Source: Streptomyces cinnamoneus
Lineage (GTDB): Bacteria; Actinomycetota; Actinomycetes; Streptomycetales; Streptomycetaceae
Reading direction: 5' to 3'
DNA: 64,000 nucleotides
NCBI RefSeq assembly: GCF_014650495.1
Contig: NZ_BMVB01000006.1
Span: forward strand, 62,001 to 126,000
Shown here: positions 24,431 through 32,864 of the stretch, in pieces
Position numbering within the stretch: the first letter of the stretch is position 1
Layout: each line of letters begins with the position of its first letter
Program-made: the position numbers and the translations under genes
Notes under the pieces: model-generated
Told to the model about the DNA's origin: nothing
Seen by the model: the letters and a program-made list of their open reading frames with translations, nothing else
The model's database searches: none

Positions 24431-25557
24431 GGATCGTGCAGCTGGCCGGCTTCTACGGCCCGGCCTCCGGCGGTCTGCGCACCACGGTGGACGCCCTCGG
24501 CCGCGGTTATGTGGCCGCCGGGCACGAGCGGGTGCTGGTCGTGCCCGGCGGCGGGTACGGGCTGCAGCGCACCGCCGTCGACGGGCTGCGGCTGACGGTG
24601 CCCGGGGTGCCGGTGGGCGGCGGCTACCGGCTGGTGCTCGCGCCGCCGGTGCTGCGCGGACTGCGGGCGCTGCTGGGGCGGCTGGGGCCGGACGTGGTCG
24701 AGGTGTCGGACAAGCTGACGCTGGTTCATGCCGCCCGCCGGGCCCGGGCCCGGGGGGTGCGCACGGTCCTGCTCTCCCACGAGCGGCTCGACGCGATCCT
24801 GGCGCCCCGGGTGCCGGCGGTGCTGCCGCTGGGCCGGGCGGCCGATGCGTGGAACCGCCGGCTGGCGGGGGCGTTCGATGCCGTGGTGGCGGCGTCGGCC
24901 TTCTCCTGTGCCGAGTTCGCGCGGGTGGGGGCGCCGGCGCTCCACCGGGTGGCGCTCGGCGTCGACCTGCAGGTCTTTCACCCGGCGGCGGGTGGGGCGG
25001 CGGTGCAGGGGGGACGGCCGGCGCCGGCCGGCGGGAATGCGGAGGTCCGGCTGGTGTACGCCGGGCGGTTGTCGGCGGAGAAGTGTCCGCAGCTGCTGCC
25101 GGAGACGCTGCGCGTGCTGCGGCGGTGGGGCGTGGCGGCCCGGCTGGACGTGCTGGGCGACGGCCCGGAACGTGCGCGTCTGCGGCGGGGTGCCGCCGGG
25201 CTGCCCGTCCGTTTCCACGGTCACGTGAACGACCGCCGGGTCGTGGCCGCGGTGACGGCGGCGGCGGATGTGGCGCTGGCCCCCTGTCCGGTGGAGGCTT
25301 TCGGCCTGTCGGTGCTGGAGGCGCTCGCCTGTGGGACGCCGGTCGTCACGGCCGACCGCGGGGCGGCGCAGGAGCTGTTGGCGCCGGGGGCGGGGCTGGC
25401 GGTTCCGGCGTCGGCGGAGGCGATGGCGGCCGCGGTGGTGAGCCTGACGGCGCAGTCGCGGGAGCGCCGGCGGGCTGCGGCGCGTGCGAGGGCGGAGGAG
25501 TTCCCGTGGGCGAGGACGGTGGCCGGCCTGCTGGCGGTCCATGCGGGGACCGGCTGA
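24427..25557 (+). CDS. GT4 family glycosyltransferase
   Basis: A 376-residue GT-B enzyme. The first lobe begins RIVQLAGFYGPASGGLRTTVDAL (acceptor-side GG loop) and VVEVSDKLTLVHAAR; the second lobe has LVYAGRLSAEKCPQLLPETL and the donor motif EAFGLSVLEALACGTPVV (EX7E). These are standard GT4 features; the sugar and acceptor are unknown. GTG 24427 overlaps the deacetylase stop, giving translational coupling. A strong terminator follows 43 bases later. Confidence 0.88.
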   Translation: MRIVQLAGFYGPASGGLRTTVDALGRGYVAAGHERVLVVPGGGYGLQRTAVDGLRLTVPGVPVGGGYRLVLAPPVLRGLRALLGRLGPDVVEVSDKLTLVHAARRARARGVRTVLLSHERLDAILAPRVPAVLPLGRAADAWNRRLAGAFDAVVAASAFSCAEFARVGAPALHRVALGVDLQVFHPAAGGAAVQGGRPAPAGGNAEVRLVYAGRLSAEKCPQLLPETLRVLRRWGVAARLDVLGDGPERARLRRGAAGLPVRFHGHVNDRRVVAAVTAAADVALAPCPVEAFGLSVLEALACGTPVVTADRGAAQELLAPGAGLAVPASAEAMAAAVVSLTAQSRERRRAAARARAEEFPWARTVAGLLAVHAGTG

Positions 25558-25600
25558 GGTGACGTCGCCTCACGGCGGACCGGCGGCCCCGGACATGCCG

Positions 25601-25643
25601 GGACCGGCCCGGTGCCCCGCTGGGCGGGGTGCCGGGCCGGTCC
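25601..25643. terminator. Strong bidirectional terminator
   Basis: A 20-bp arm (25601-25620) pairs with 25624-25643 with two adjacent mismatches and a 3-base loop. It lies between the convergent GT4 and cbtA genes. Confidence 0.75.
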
Positions 25644-25667
25644 TGGAGGGGGTGCCTGCCGGCCGGG

Positions 25668-26447
25668 TCAGGCGGCCGGGGTGACGGCCGCCGGGTCGGC
25701 CTTGTGGCCGGCCGGTGCCTCCTTCGGTGTGAGCAGTCGCTCGGCCAGCTCGCCGAAGACCAGGCCGAAGCCCGTCCACAGCACCAGCTCGACGGCCAGC
25801 GACGCCAGGCGGAACTCCCACAGGAGCGTGGCCGGGAAGCCTTCCGGCACGTTGCCGCCGGCGGGCAGGAAGGCGTAGGCGAGTCCGATCGCCACCACCA
25901 GCGCGGCGCCCGCCGCCACCGTCGCGTGCCAGTTGCCCAGGCGGGGGGCCAGCCGTCGGCCGAGGATGACCGCGCCGACGGCGAGCAGCACGCTGAGGGC
26001 GATCATCAGGAAGAACAGCGCGGTGCGCTGGTCCAGCGTGTCCGGGTCGCCCACGGCGGGCGGGTTCGCCGGGTACTTGAGGAACGGCACCAGGAAGACG
26101 GCCACGAACGCGCCGAGCGCGACCAGGGCCGCCGTGGCCCGGGGGCCGAAGCGGCCGATGCGGCCCAGGGCCACGCAGAAGGCCAGTGCGGCGATGCCGC
26201 CCAGGGCGACGCCGTAGACCAGGATGCCGGTGGCGAGGCCGCCGGTGGCCTGCATCGTCCGGCTGACCAGCTCCACGCCGCCGTCACCGTGGTCGTGGCT
26301 GTGCGCCTCCTCGAAGGCGATGGCCGCGTCCACGTGGGGCTCGCCGAGCAGGTAGGCGGTGACCAGGGCGAGGGCGCCGGTGATCAGACCGGCCAGCATG
26401 CCCCGTACGAGCAGGGCTCTCACCGATACCGGGTTCACGAGGTTCAC
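25668..26447 (-). CDS. cbtA: CbtA-family cobalt transporter subunit
   Basis: A 259-residue membrane protein with about six helices. It has the CbtA pattern: MLAGLITGALALVTAYLLGEP near the N-terminus, then a His/Asp-rich loop AHSHDHGDGG that can bind metal, then VPFLKYPANPPAVGDPDTLDQR, a strongly conserved CbtA block. GTG 26447 (VNLVNPVSVRALL) has a GGA nine bases ahead. It follows cbtB by 20 bp, and both lie behind a cobalamin riboswitch, consistent with cobalt uptake for B12 synthesis. Confidence 0.9.
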   Translation of the reverse strand: MNLVNPVSVRALLVRGMLAGLITGALALVTAYLLGEPHVDAAIAFEEAHSHDHGDGGVELVSRTMQATGGLATGILVYGVALGGIAALAFCVALGRIGRFGPRATAALVALGAFVAVFLVPFLKYPANPPAVGDPDTLDQRTALFFLMIALSVLLAVGAVILGRRLAPRLGNWHATVAAGAALVVAIGLAYAFLPAGGNVPEGFPATLLWEFRLASLAVELVLWTGFGLVFGELAERLLTPKEAPAGHKADPAAVTPAA

Positions 26448-26467
26448 GAGCTCGATTCCTCCGGCTG

Positions 26468-26692
26468 TCAGTGGCAGGGGAAGCCGAGCAGGTGCCGGCC
26501 GTCGTGCACCCACTCGTGCACGTCCTCGCCGGCGATGAGCGAGGTGGCGCCCTGCTCCGCGCCCACGAAGTAGAGCAGGACCAGCATCAGGATGCCCACG
26601 AAGGCCGCCCAGGGGGCGATCTCCTTCAGCGAGAGGGGAGCGACCTCGGGTATGGCGGGGGTGCTCGGTGCGGGGGCGGCGGACTGAGCCAT
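26468..26692 (-). CDS. cbtB: CbtB-family cobalt transporter small subunit
   Basis: A 74-residue protein with one membrane helix (APWAAFVGILMLVLLYFVG) and the C-terminal CbtB metal motif HEWVHDGRHLLGFPCH, rich in His plus a Cys. CbtB is usually encoded just before CbtA, as here. ATG at 26692 has CTGGAGG five to seven bases ahead. Expression should fall when cobalamin is plentiful through the riboswitch in the leader. Confidence 0.92.
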   Translation of the reverse strand: MAQSAAPAPSTPAIPEVAPLSLKEIAPWAAFVGILMLVLLYFVGAEQGATSLIAGEDVHEWVHDGRHLLGFPCH

Positions 26693-26745
26693 GGTGGTAC
26701 CTCCAGGGGAACAACGCGTCCCGGTCGTTGGTGCGGACGACGGTG

Positions 26746-26880
26746 CCGGGTCTGACTTCCTGCCGCCGCCCCGTCGTGACCGGGTGACCGTCAGGTACAC
26801 AGTGGCGCGACCGTGCCGGATTCGCACCGGCTTCCGAACGCACCGTCGTCATGTACACGCGACCGTACCTCGTGGCAGGT
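26746..26880 (-). ncRNA. Cobalamin riboswitch upstream of cbtBA
   Basis: Minus-strand leader with the B12-element core: GAAGCCGGTGCGAATCCGGCACGGTCGCGCCACTGTG in short conserved parts (GCCGGTGCGAATCCGGC at 26815-26831, then the GCGCCACTGT B12 box) and the 3' GGAAGTCAGACCC at about 26748-26760. It ends about 55 bases before the cbtB start, room for a ribosome-site-masking hairpin. Limits are approximate. Confidence 0.9.
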
Positions 26881-26990
26881 GAGGGCGCTACAGGCGTGTG
26901 GATGCGCACCCCCGGCGCACGCCCGCGCCCGCACCCATGGTGTGCTGGGCCCCCGGGCGCGAGCGCCGTCTTCCGGGGAGGAGAAGGACC

Positions 26991-27587
26991 ATGACCGTGC
27001 GTGTGCTGCTGATCTCGCCCGCGGCCGGGCCCGCGCTGCGGGCGGTGCGCTTCGACGACGACGCGCCGCTGGACGAGGCGGGGGTGCACCGGGCCCGCGA
27101 GGCGGCGGGTGCGCTGCCGCGCGGTGCGCGCGCGTACACCGCTCCGGCGAGGGGCTGCCGGGAGACGGCGGCGGCCCTGGGCCTGGACGCGGCCCCCGAG
27201 CCGGCCCTGCGGGACCTGGAGGTGGGCCGATGGCGGGGCCGTTCGCTGGACGAGGTCGCGGCCACCGAACCGCAGGCCGTGGCGGCCTGGCTGACGGACC
27301 CCGGGGCCGCGCCGCACGGCGGGGAGCCGGTGACGGCTCTGGTCGGGCGCGTGGGTGCGTGGCTGGACGAGCGGACGGCCGGTGCGGGCGGCCGGGTGCC
27401 GGTGGTGGCCGGCCCGGCGGTGATCCGGGCGGCGATGGTGCACGCGCTGGGGCTGCCGCCCGAGGTGTTCTGGCGCCTGGACGTCGCCCCGCTGACCCTG
27501 ACCGAACTCACCGCCCGCGCCGGCCGCTGGAACCTCCGCTGCGGCCGCCCCCTGCAACCCCCGGGCCCGGCACCGGAATCTGCATAA
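26991..27587 (+). CDS. Histidine-phosphatase-superfamily protein lacking the catalytic motif
   Basis: A 198-residue protein with the layout of the phosphoglycerate mutase/CobC-like superfamily: a first strand VRVLLISPAAG, then LDEAGVHRAREAAGAL, YTAPARGCRETAAALGL, the conserved ALRDLEVGRWRGRSLDEV, and a final VPVVAGPAVIRAAMVHALGLP. In active enzymes the first strand ends RHG and the last block reads SHG; here both histidines are gone (SPAAG and AGPAV). It is therefore probably a non-catalytic relative. GGAGAAGG is directly upstream of the ATG. Its divergent position beside B12-controlled cbtBA suggests a link to cobalamin metabolism, where CobC-type phosphatases act, but this is inference. Confidence 0.75.
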   Translation: MTVRVLLISPAAGPALRAVRFDDDAPLDEAGVHRAREAAGALPRGARAYTAPARGCRETAAALGLDAAPEPALRDLEVGRWRGRSLDEVAATEPQAVAAWLTDPGAAPHGGEPVTALVGRVGAWLDERTAGAGGRVPVVAGPAVIRAAMVHALGLPPEVFWRLDVAPLTLTELTARAGRWNLRCGRPLQPPGPAPESA

Positions 27588-27640
27588 TGAAACCTCTTTG
27601 CCATCAGTCAACTGCCAGCGCGCACAGGGGTTGTGGAAGC

Positions 27641-28129
27641 ATGGGTTCGCACGAGATGCACGAGAAGCTGATCGCTCTGCTCGATGAGCACAGTGCCGAG
27701 TACCGGACGATCGAGCACGAGCCCGAGGGCGGCACGGAGGCCGTGAGCCGGCTGCGCGGGCACGAGCTTCACCAGGCGGCCAAGTGCATCGTCGTGATGG
27801 TGAAGCTGGGCAAGAAGGTGACGCGCTACGTGCTCGCCGTCGTTCCCGGTGACAGGCGAGTGGACCTTGCTGCGATCAAGAGCCTGCTCGGCGGGACCTA
27901 CGTGGGGTTCGCCGCTCAGGACGTCGCCGAACGGCTCTCGGGCTGTGCCAGCGGCACGATTCTGCCGTTCTCCTTCGACCAGCAGGTGGAACTCGTCGTC
28001 GACCCGGCACTGCTGGAGAACCGGGAGTTCTTCTTCAACGCAGCACGCCTCGACCGGTCCCTCGCTCTGGCCACGCGCGACTTCGTCAAGATCGCCGAGC
28101 CGCGCGTCGAGGCCATCGCGCTCGCCTGA
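27641..28129 (+). CDS. YbaK/EbsC-family aminoacyl-tRNA deacylase-like protein
   Basis: A 162-residue protein of the YbaK/ProX domain family, which hydrolyses mischarged tRNAs such as Cys-tRNA(Pro). Visible family features: EYRTIEHEPEGGTEAVSRLRG, HQAAKCIVVMVKLGKK (the conserved K that binds the tRNA 3' end), DLAAIKSLLGG and SGTILPFSF (the GxxxPF loop). A second start at 27656 is possible. It is the last plus-strand gene of this stretch and lies convergent to the gene at 28143. Confidence 0.86.
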   Translation: MGSHEMHEKLIALLDEHSAEYRTIEHEPEGGTEAVSRLRGHELHQAAKCIVVMVKLGKKVTRYVLAVVPGDRRVDLAAIKSLLGGTYVGFAAQDVAERLSGCASGTILPFSFDQQVELVVDPALLENREFFFNAARLDRSLALATRDFVKIAEPRVEAIALA

Positions 28130-28142
28130 CCCCACCGGGCCG

Positions 28143-28952
28143 TCACGGCCGGACGGGGGGCGGGGTGACCTCTTCCAGGCGCGGAGCGGAGAAGCACCAG
28201 CGCAGCCACAGCGCCGACTCGATGTCCCAGAACGGCGCCGCGGCCAGGCCGTCCGCCACCGGGATGCGGAAACCCTGGGCCGCGACGATCGCGCGCAGCG
28301 TCATGTGCACCCCGGCGACGTCCCGGGCCGTCTTCGCCCAGTCGGGGTAGACGTCGTCGCCGCGGACGAGCGGATAGCGCCCGACGAAAGCCGCCCAGTC
28401 GGCCGCGCCGCCGATTTCGAGGACGTCGGCGGCGGGATCGGTGACCGGCAGCTGCCACGTCCGCCAGGGCCGGGGGTGGAGACTGGACCCCAGGTCGAGG
28501 TACATCCGCCACATGCCCGGCCCGTCACGCCGCGCCGTGGACGTGTAAAGCCCCAGGTGGAACGGCTTCGTGCGGGGAGGGCCGGGGTCCCCGCCGGGCG
28601 CGGTGAACCGCTCCCGGTCCGGGGTGAGCCACCGGTGCGGCACCAGCTCGTGCGGGCTGGTGCCGATCCAGTGCTGGCGCGTCCGGTCGAGAGGCCCCCG
28701 GACGAGACTCTCCTCGTCCCGGGCGAGCCGGCCCAGCAGCAGGCAGCCGTCGGCCATCCCGTCCGCCTCCGCCAGCTCGGACGGGGCCAGGACGGCCGGA
28801 CCGCCCGCCAGGGCCGTCATCTCGGGCTCGGTCCACCCCGTCATGACGGCGGTGAAATGGCGCAGCCCGGCGTCCGTGTCGGTGGTCAGCTCCGGTGCCG
28901 CGTCGAGCTGCGCCACTCGCCGGCGCAGGATCCGGGCGGGAGTGGGGTGCAT
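28143..28952 (-). CDS. Conserved hypothetical protein, 269 residues
   Basis: No family is recognised. The protein is soluble, without signal peptide or membrane helix, and rich in Trp, Arg and Pro. Stretches that look conserved and structured are TKPFHLGLYTSTA, GMWRMYLDLGSSL, RTWQLPVTDPAADVLEIGGAADW and FWDIESALWLRWCFSAPRLEEV. AAGGAG lies eight bases before ATG 28952, supporting this start. It lies 65 bp after the secreted protein gene on the same strand and may be cotranscribed. Confidence 0.7.
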   Translation of the reverse strand: MHPTPARILRRRVAQLDAAPELTTDTDAGLRHFTAVMTGWTEPEMTALAGGPAVLAPSELAEADGMADGCLLLGRLARDEESLVRGPLDRTRQHWIGTSPHELVPHRWLTPDRERFTAPGGDPGPPRTKPFHLGLYTSTARRDGPGMWRMYLDLGSSLHPRPWRTWQLPVTDPAADVLEIGGAADWAAFVGRYPLVRGDDVYPDWAKTARDVAGVHMTLRAIVAAQGFRIPVADGLAAAPFWDIESALWLRWCFSAPRLEEVTPPPVRP

Positions 28953-29017
28953 GCCGGAACTCCTTCCCCGGCGGCGCCCCCGTGCACCGCGGTGCCGTCC
29001 CTCCGGCGGGCCGCCGA

Positions 29018-29524
29018 TCAGCAGCTGATGGACACTTCCTGGCCGAGGGCGTTGGCGGAGCTGGTCGGCGGCCGGTAGCCGGGCGGGAAGACGACCTTGA
29101 AGTACATCCAGCCCCGGTAGGTGCCGGGGCTGCACCTCACGGCCGCGTTGTTCTGGGCGCTGCGGGTGTTCCTCTGCGTCCTCAGCGTGGACTGGTTGAC
29201 GAGCTGTCCGTTCTTGTACAGCGCCGCCCGGGTGGTGATCTCCGGCACCGGTGCCGTGCACGAGACCGTCACGACGACGTTGACGGTGCCGGGCACGTGG
29301 GTGGAGTTGTGCGGGCGCTGCACCTGGCCCTCACATCGGATCACCGCGGACGCGTCCGCGTCCGAACCGGACTTGCCGGCATCCACGCTGCCGCCGCCGG
29401 CGTCGCGCCCCTCCGGCACGGTGGCCGGAGCGGACGGGTCGCCGACCGCTCCGGCTGGGGAGGTGCCGCCGACGAGCGCCAGGACCGCCATCGACGCGGC
29501 GGCCGCCGTCCTCCATGCCTGCAT
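29018..29524 (-). CDS. Secreted protein of unknown function, 168 residues
   Basis: N-terminal signal peptide (RTAAAASMAVLALVGGTSPAGA), then a low-complexity Asp/Gly/Ser linker to about residue 60, then a compact domain with three cysteines (RCEGQVQRPHNSTHVPG, VTVSCTAPVPEITTR, VRCSPGTYRGWMYFKVVFPPGY) and a C-terminal Cys. The alternating strands and four Cys suggest a small beta-rich extracellular domain with two disulfides. No family assigned. A perfect 17-bp palindrome lies 77 bases upstream of the start. Confidence 0.7.
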   Translation of the reverse strand: MQAWRTAAAASMAVLALVGGTSPAGAVGDPSAPATVPEGRDAGGGSVDAGKSGSDADASAVIRCEGQVQRPHNSTHVPGTVNVVVTVSCTAPVPEITTRAALYKNGQLVNQSTLRTQRNTRSAQNNAAVRCSPGTYRGWMYFKVVFPPGYRPPTSSANALGQEVSISC

Positions 29525-29600
29525 GTCTGCTCCTCCGTGTTCGCCCGCTCAGGTCGGGTGTGAGCACATCAAGGAGAGACCCTACAGAGAGAAATCGATT

Positions 29601-29617
29601 CATCACCCAGGGTGATG
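29601..29617. promoter_or_regulatory. Palindromic operator candidate CATCACCC-A-GGGTGATG
   Basis: Perfect 8-bp arms around a central A, in the 255-bp region between the divergent secreted-protein and Ser/Thr kinase genes. It could serve both. The binding regulator is unknown. Confidence 0.5.
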
Positions 29618-29779
29618 TGCGTTCGAGGGGTAATCCGGTCAGCCCGGTCGCCCGCCGGGAAGGCTCACAGGGCCTTCACGGGCGGCCGGGAACGCTCCGG
29701 TCGACTGGTACGTCCCAGCCAGTGTGGCCCGAATGCGCACGGCGTCGCACGCCGTCCGCAGGGGGAGGGGGCGTACGGC

Positions 29780-31333
29780 ATGGACGGCATGGACACGGCA
29801 CCGCACAGGCCGCTGCTGGCCGGGCGGTACAGGCTGCTGGAACAGCTCGGCCAGGGAGGCATGGGCGTCGTCTGGCTCGCCCTGGACGAGGTCCTCGACC
29901 GGGAGGTCGCGGCCAAGGAAGTCCGGGCACCGGAGCACATGAACGACGAGGACGTCCGGGTCCTGTACGCCCGCCTCAAGCAGGAGGCCCGGGCGGCCGC
30001 GCGCGTCACGCACCCCAACGTCATCACCGTGCACGACGTGATCGAACAACAAGGCCGCCCCTGGATCGTGATGGAGCTGGTGCGGGGCCAGTCACTGGAC
30101 AAGGTGCTCCGGCAGGAAGGCGTGCTGCAGGTCAAGGAAGCGGCCAGGATCGGCGGCATGGTGCTGCAGGCACTGCGCGCCGCGCACGCCGTCGGAGTGC
30201 TGCACCGCGACGTCAAACCCGCCAACGTCCTGATACAGGACGGCGGCCGCGTCGTCCTCACCGACTTCGGCATCGCCGTCATCGAGGGGGCGGGCACCCT
30301 CACCCGCACCGGCGACCTGGTCGGCTCGGCCGAATACCTCGCGCCCGAACGGGCCATGGGCCGCCGCCCGGGCATCCCCTCGGACCTGTGGTCGCTGGGC
30401 ACCCTGCTCTACGTGGCCGTCGAAGGGGTCTCACCCTTCCGGCGCGGCGACGCACTCAGCACCCTGCGAGCCGTCGTCGACGACGATCCCGCCCCGGCCC
30501 GGCGCGCCGGTCTCCTGACCCCGCTGCTGGAAGGGCTGCTGCGCAAGGACCCCGAAGCACGCATGGGTTCGGCCGAGGCCGAGCAGCTGCTGGAGGCGAT
30601 CGCGAGCGGCCGGCTCACGGAAGAGCCCACCGGCTACGTCCGCACCACCGTCGACGAGCAGCTGCGGAACCCGGGCCCGGCAACCGCACCGGCACCCGCA
30701 CCCGCACCCGCACCCGCACCCGCACCCGCACCCGCACCCGTGACGGTGCCGGACACGCCGACGCCCCAGTCGAGCCCGCCGACCCCCGTGTCGTCGCCCT
30801 CGCCCTTCTCCTCGTCCACGCCGCCCCCGTCACCGTCCCCCTCCCTCTCCACGTCCCTGCTCGCCCCTCCCCCGCCGGGCCCCGGCCCCGCGGCGGATCC
30901 GCTGCCGGCCGGCGTGCCGGTGGGCCTGCAGCAAGGCGGCCTGTCGACGCCCATCGTCGGGCCGGGCGCGGGGACGCCGTCACCGGTGGGATACCCGCTG
31001 CGCCCGGTGCCGGGGCCCGGCCCGGACCCGGGTCCGGGCCCGCGGCGGGCGGCATGGGTCGTGGCGGCCGTGGTGGCGCTGCTCCTGCTCGTGGGAGGGG
31101 TGGCCGTCCTGGTCGCGCTGCGCAGCGCCGAGGGGTCCGGGTCACCGGGCGGCGGCTCCACGGAGACGGCGAACCCCCAGCAGACGGGCGACGCCACGGC
31201 CCCCGGGACCAGCGGCCCCACCGCCGGTCCGACGGGCGACGCGAGCGCTCCCGCACCGCCCCCGCCCGACCCGGCGGAGAAGAGCCCGAGCCCGAGCTCC
31301 ACCTGCAACGGGGGCTGGGTCTACTCGTGCTAG
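29780..31333 (+). CDS. Membrane Ser/Thr protein kinase (PknB-like)
   Basis: A 517-residue Hanks-type kinase. Cytoplasmic domain: glycine loop LGQGGMGVVW (about 23-32), Lys46 in VAAKEVR, catalytic loop HRDVKPANV (Asp144), DFG at 162-164, and GSAEYLAPE in place of the usual GTPxYMAPE. After it comes a Pro-rich linker with a run of Pro-Ala dipeptides coded by a cacccg hexanucleotide repeat (about 30680-30740), a single membrane helix (AAWVVAAVVALLLLVGGVAVLVAL) and a short outer tail ending CNGGWVYSC, too small for PASTA repeats. ATG 29780 is used; ATG 29789 is equally possible. It is followed 61 bp later by a DUF6777 lipoprotein and may signal with it. Confidence 0.88.
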   Translation: MDGMDTAPHRPLLAGRYRLLEQLGQGGMGVVWLALDEVLDREVAAKEVRAPEHMNDEDVRVLYARLKQEARAAARVTHPNVITVHDVIEQQGRPWIVMELVRGQSLDKVLRQEGVLQVKEAARIGGMVLQALRAAHAVGVLHRDVKPANVLIQDGGRVVLTDFGIAVIEGAGTLTRTGDLVGSAEYLAPERAMGRRPGIPSDLWSLGTLLYVAVEGVSPFRRGDALSTLRAVVDDDPAPARRAGLLTPLLEGLLRKDPEARMGSAEAEQLLEAIASGRLTEEPTGYVRTTVDEQLRNPGPATAPAPAPAPAPAPAPAPAPVTVPDTPTPQSSPPTPVSSPSPFSSSTPPPSPSPSLSTSLLAPPPPGPGPAADPLPAGVPVGLQQGGLSTPIVGPGAGTPSPVGYPLRPVPGPGPDPGPGPRRAAWVVAAVVALLLLVGGVAVLVALRSAEGSGSPGGGSTETANPQQTGDATAPGTSGPTAGPTGDASAPAPPPPDPAEKSPSPSSTCNGGWVYSC

Positions 31334-31394
31334 CAAGCACCAACGAACGGAAACGTCGGAACGGATGAGAACCGGCTATCGGGGGGTGTGCGCT

Positions 31395-32738
31395 GTGAAG
31401 CGCGAACGGATGCGTGTCGTCTCGCTGCTGGCCGTCTCCGCCCTGCTCGGGGGGACGGCGGTGTCGGGCTGCTCCAAGGGAACGTCCAAGGTGGCCATGA
31501 AGATCGCCCTGGAGGCCGCGGGAGTGATCGCTCCCGGTGCCTTCATACCGGCGCCCGACGCCGACATCAAGGGCGTCAAGGCCGTCCCGGTGAGCGGGAG
31601 CAAGGGCGCCGACGGCACCGGGCCGCTGGGCGGCATCCGGGGCCGGACGCGCTGCGACAAGGCCAAGCTGGTCGCCGAGCTCACCCGCGACCGGGTCAAG
31701 GGGACGGCGTGGGCGAAGGTCCGCAAGATCCCCTTCGAGAAGATCGCGGAGTTCGTCCAGGGCCTGAGCGAGGGCTTCGTGCTCCAGGACACCCTGGTCC
31801 GGAACCACAACTACAAGGGCGACGGCAAGACCGAGTCCTACCTGTCCGTCGTCCAGGCGGGCACCGCGCTGCTCTTCGACGACTTCCGCAACCCCGCCGT
31901 CAAGTGCAACTGCGGCAATCCCCTGCTGCAGCCGGAGAAGAACATCGACCGGCAGGCGTCCACCTACACCGGTGAGCACTGGGAGGCGTTCCAGAACTCG
32001 CAGGTCACGGTCGTCGCTCCGCAGCCCCTGGAGGAGGGTCCGCTCAAGGCCCTCCCGCTCGTCGACCCCTTCCAGCCCGGCACGGGCTTCGACCGCCCGA
32101 TGGGCGGCGACGGTTCGAACGACAGCCCGACCCGTCCCGTGCCGACCCTGCCGCCCCCGGTGCCGACCCGGTCCGGCTCGCCAGGAGCCTCGGACACGCC
32201 GTCGCCGTCCGGGACGCGGTCCCGGGCCCCGTCCGGCTCCGCTCCCCCGCCGCCCCCGTCCACGGGGGGCAGCGCCACGTCCCGGCCATCGACCGGCGTG
32301 CCGTCCACCCCGTCCCGCACCGCCCCGCCGCCGAAGACGGGCACGCCCTCCGTCACGCACAAGCCCCAGCCCACGCCGACCCGTCCGGCACCGACGACGA
32401 AGCAGCCACCCGGCCCGTCGACCCCCGTGGCCCCGCCCCGCACGGCCTCGGCACCGGCCCCCGCCCACACGACGGCAGCCGCCACCCGCCCCCCGAAGAC
32501 GGCGCCCCCGCCGGTCGAACACAGCCTGGCCCCACCCCCGAAGACCGCCGCGCCGCCCGTGGAACGCACCGTCGCCCCGCCCCCGAAGACGGCGGCCCCG
32601 CCGGTCGAACGCACCCTGGCCCCACCCAGGACGGCCGCCCCGCCGGTGGAACGCACCCTCGCCCCACCGCCCAGGACCGCCGCCCCGCCGGCCGCAACGG
32701 CGGCGCCGCCCGCACCCGGTCAAACTGCCGGGTCGTAA
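31395..32738 (+). CDS. Lipoprotein with DUF6777 domain and Pro-rich repeat tail
   Basis: A 447-residue secreted lipoprotein: signal LAVSALLGGTAVSGC (lipobox Cys at about 26), then a DUF6777-type domain with RTRCDKAKLVAEL, FVLQDTLVRNHNY and the block VKCNCGNPL, and a long extracellular Pro/Thr/Ala tail. The end of the tail repeats a 15-16-residue unit of the form APPPKTAAPPVERT(L/V) four to five times (about 32490-32690). GTG 31395 is chosen for its GGGGGG element eight bases upstream; ATG 31365 and 31410 are alternatives. DUF6777 proteins commonly sit beside kinases in streptomycetes; a surface sensor or wall-spanning role is inferred. Confidence 0.8.
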   Translation: MKRERMRVVSLLAVSALLGGTAVSGCSKGTSKVAMKIALEAAGVIAPGAFIPAPDADIKGVKAVPVSGSKGADGTGPLGGIRGRTRCDKAKLVAELTRDRVKGTAWAKVRKIPFEKIAEFVQGLSEGFVLQDTLVRNHNYKGDGKTESYLSVVQAGTALLFDDFRNPAVKCNCGNPLLQPEKNIDRQASTYTGEHWEAFQNSQVTVVAPQPLEEGPLKALPLVDPFQPGTGFDRPMGGDGSNDSPTRPVPTLPPPVPTRSGSPGASDTPSPSGTRSRAPSGSAPPPPPSTGGSATSRPSTGVPSTPSRTAPPPKTGTPSVTHKPQPTPTRPAPTTKQPPGPSTPVAPPRTASAPAPAHTTAAATRPPKTAPPPVEHSLAPPPKTAAPPVERTVAPPPKTAAPPVERTLAPPRTAAPPVERTLAPPPRTAAPPAATAAPPAPGQTAGS

Positions 32739-32864
32739 CCGCTGCCGTCTGGTGGCACGATGCCAGGACGGGGCGTCGGCCCCTGTCCTGGCGGGCATCC
32801 GCGTTACTCGCCGGAACCCCAGTCGTTCTTGTCCGTGAATGTCTCAGGGTGGAGGGCGGGGGCG

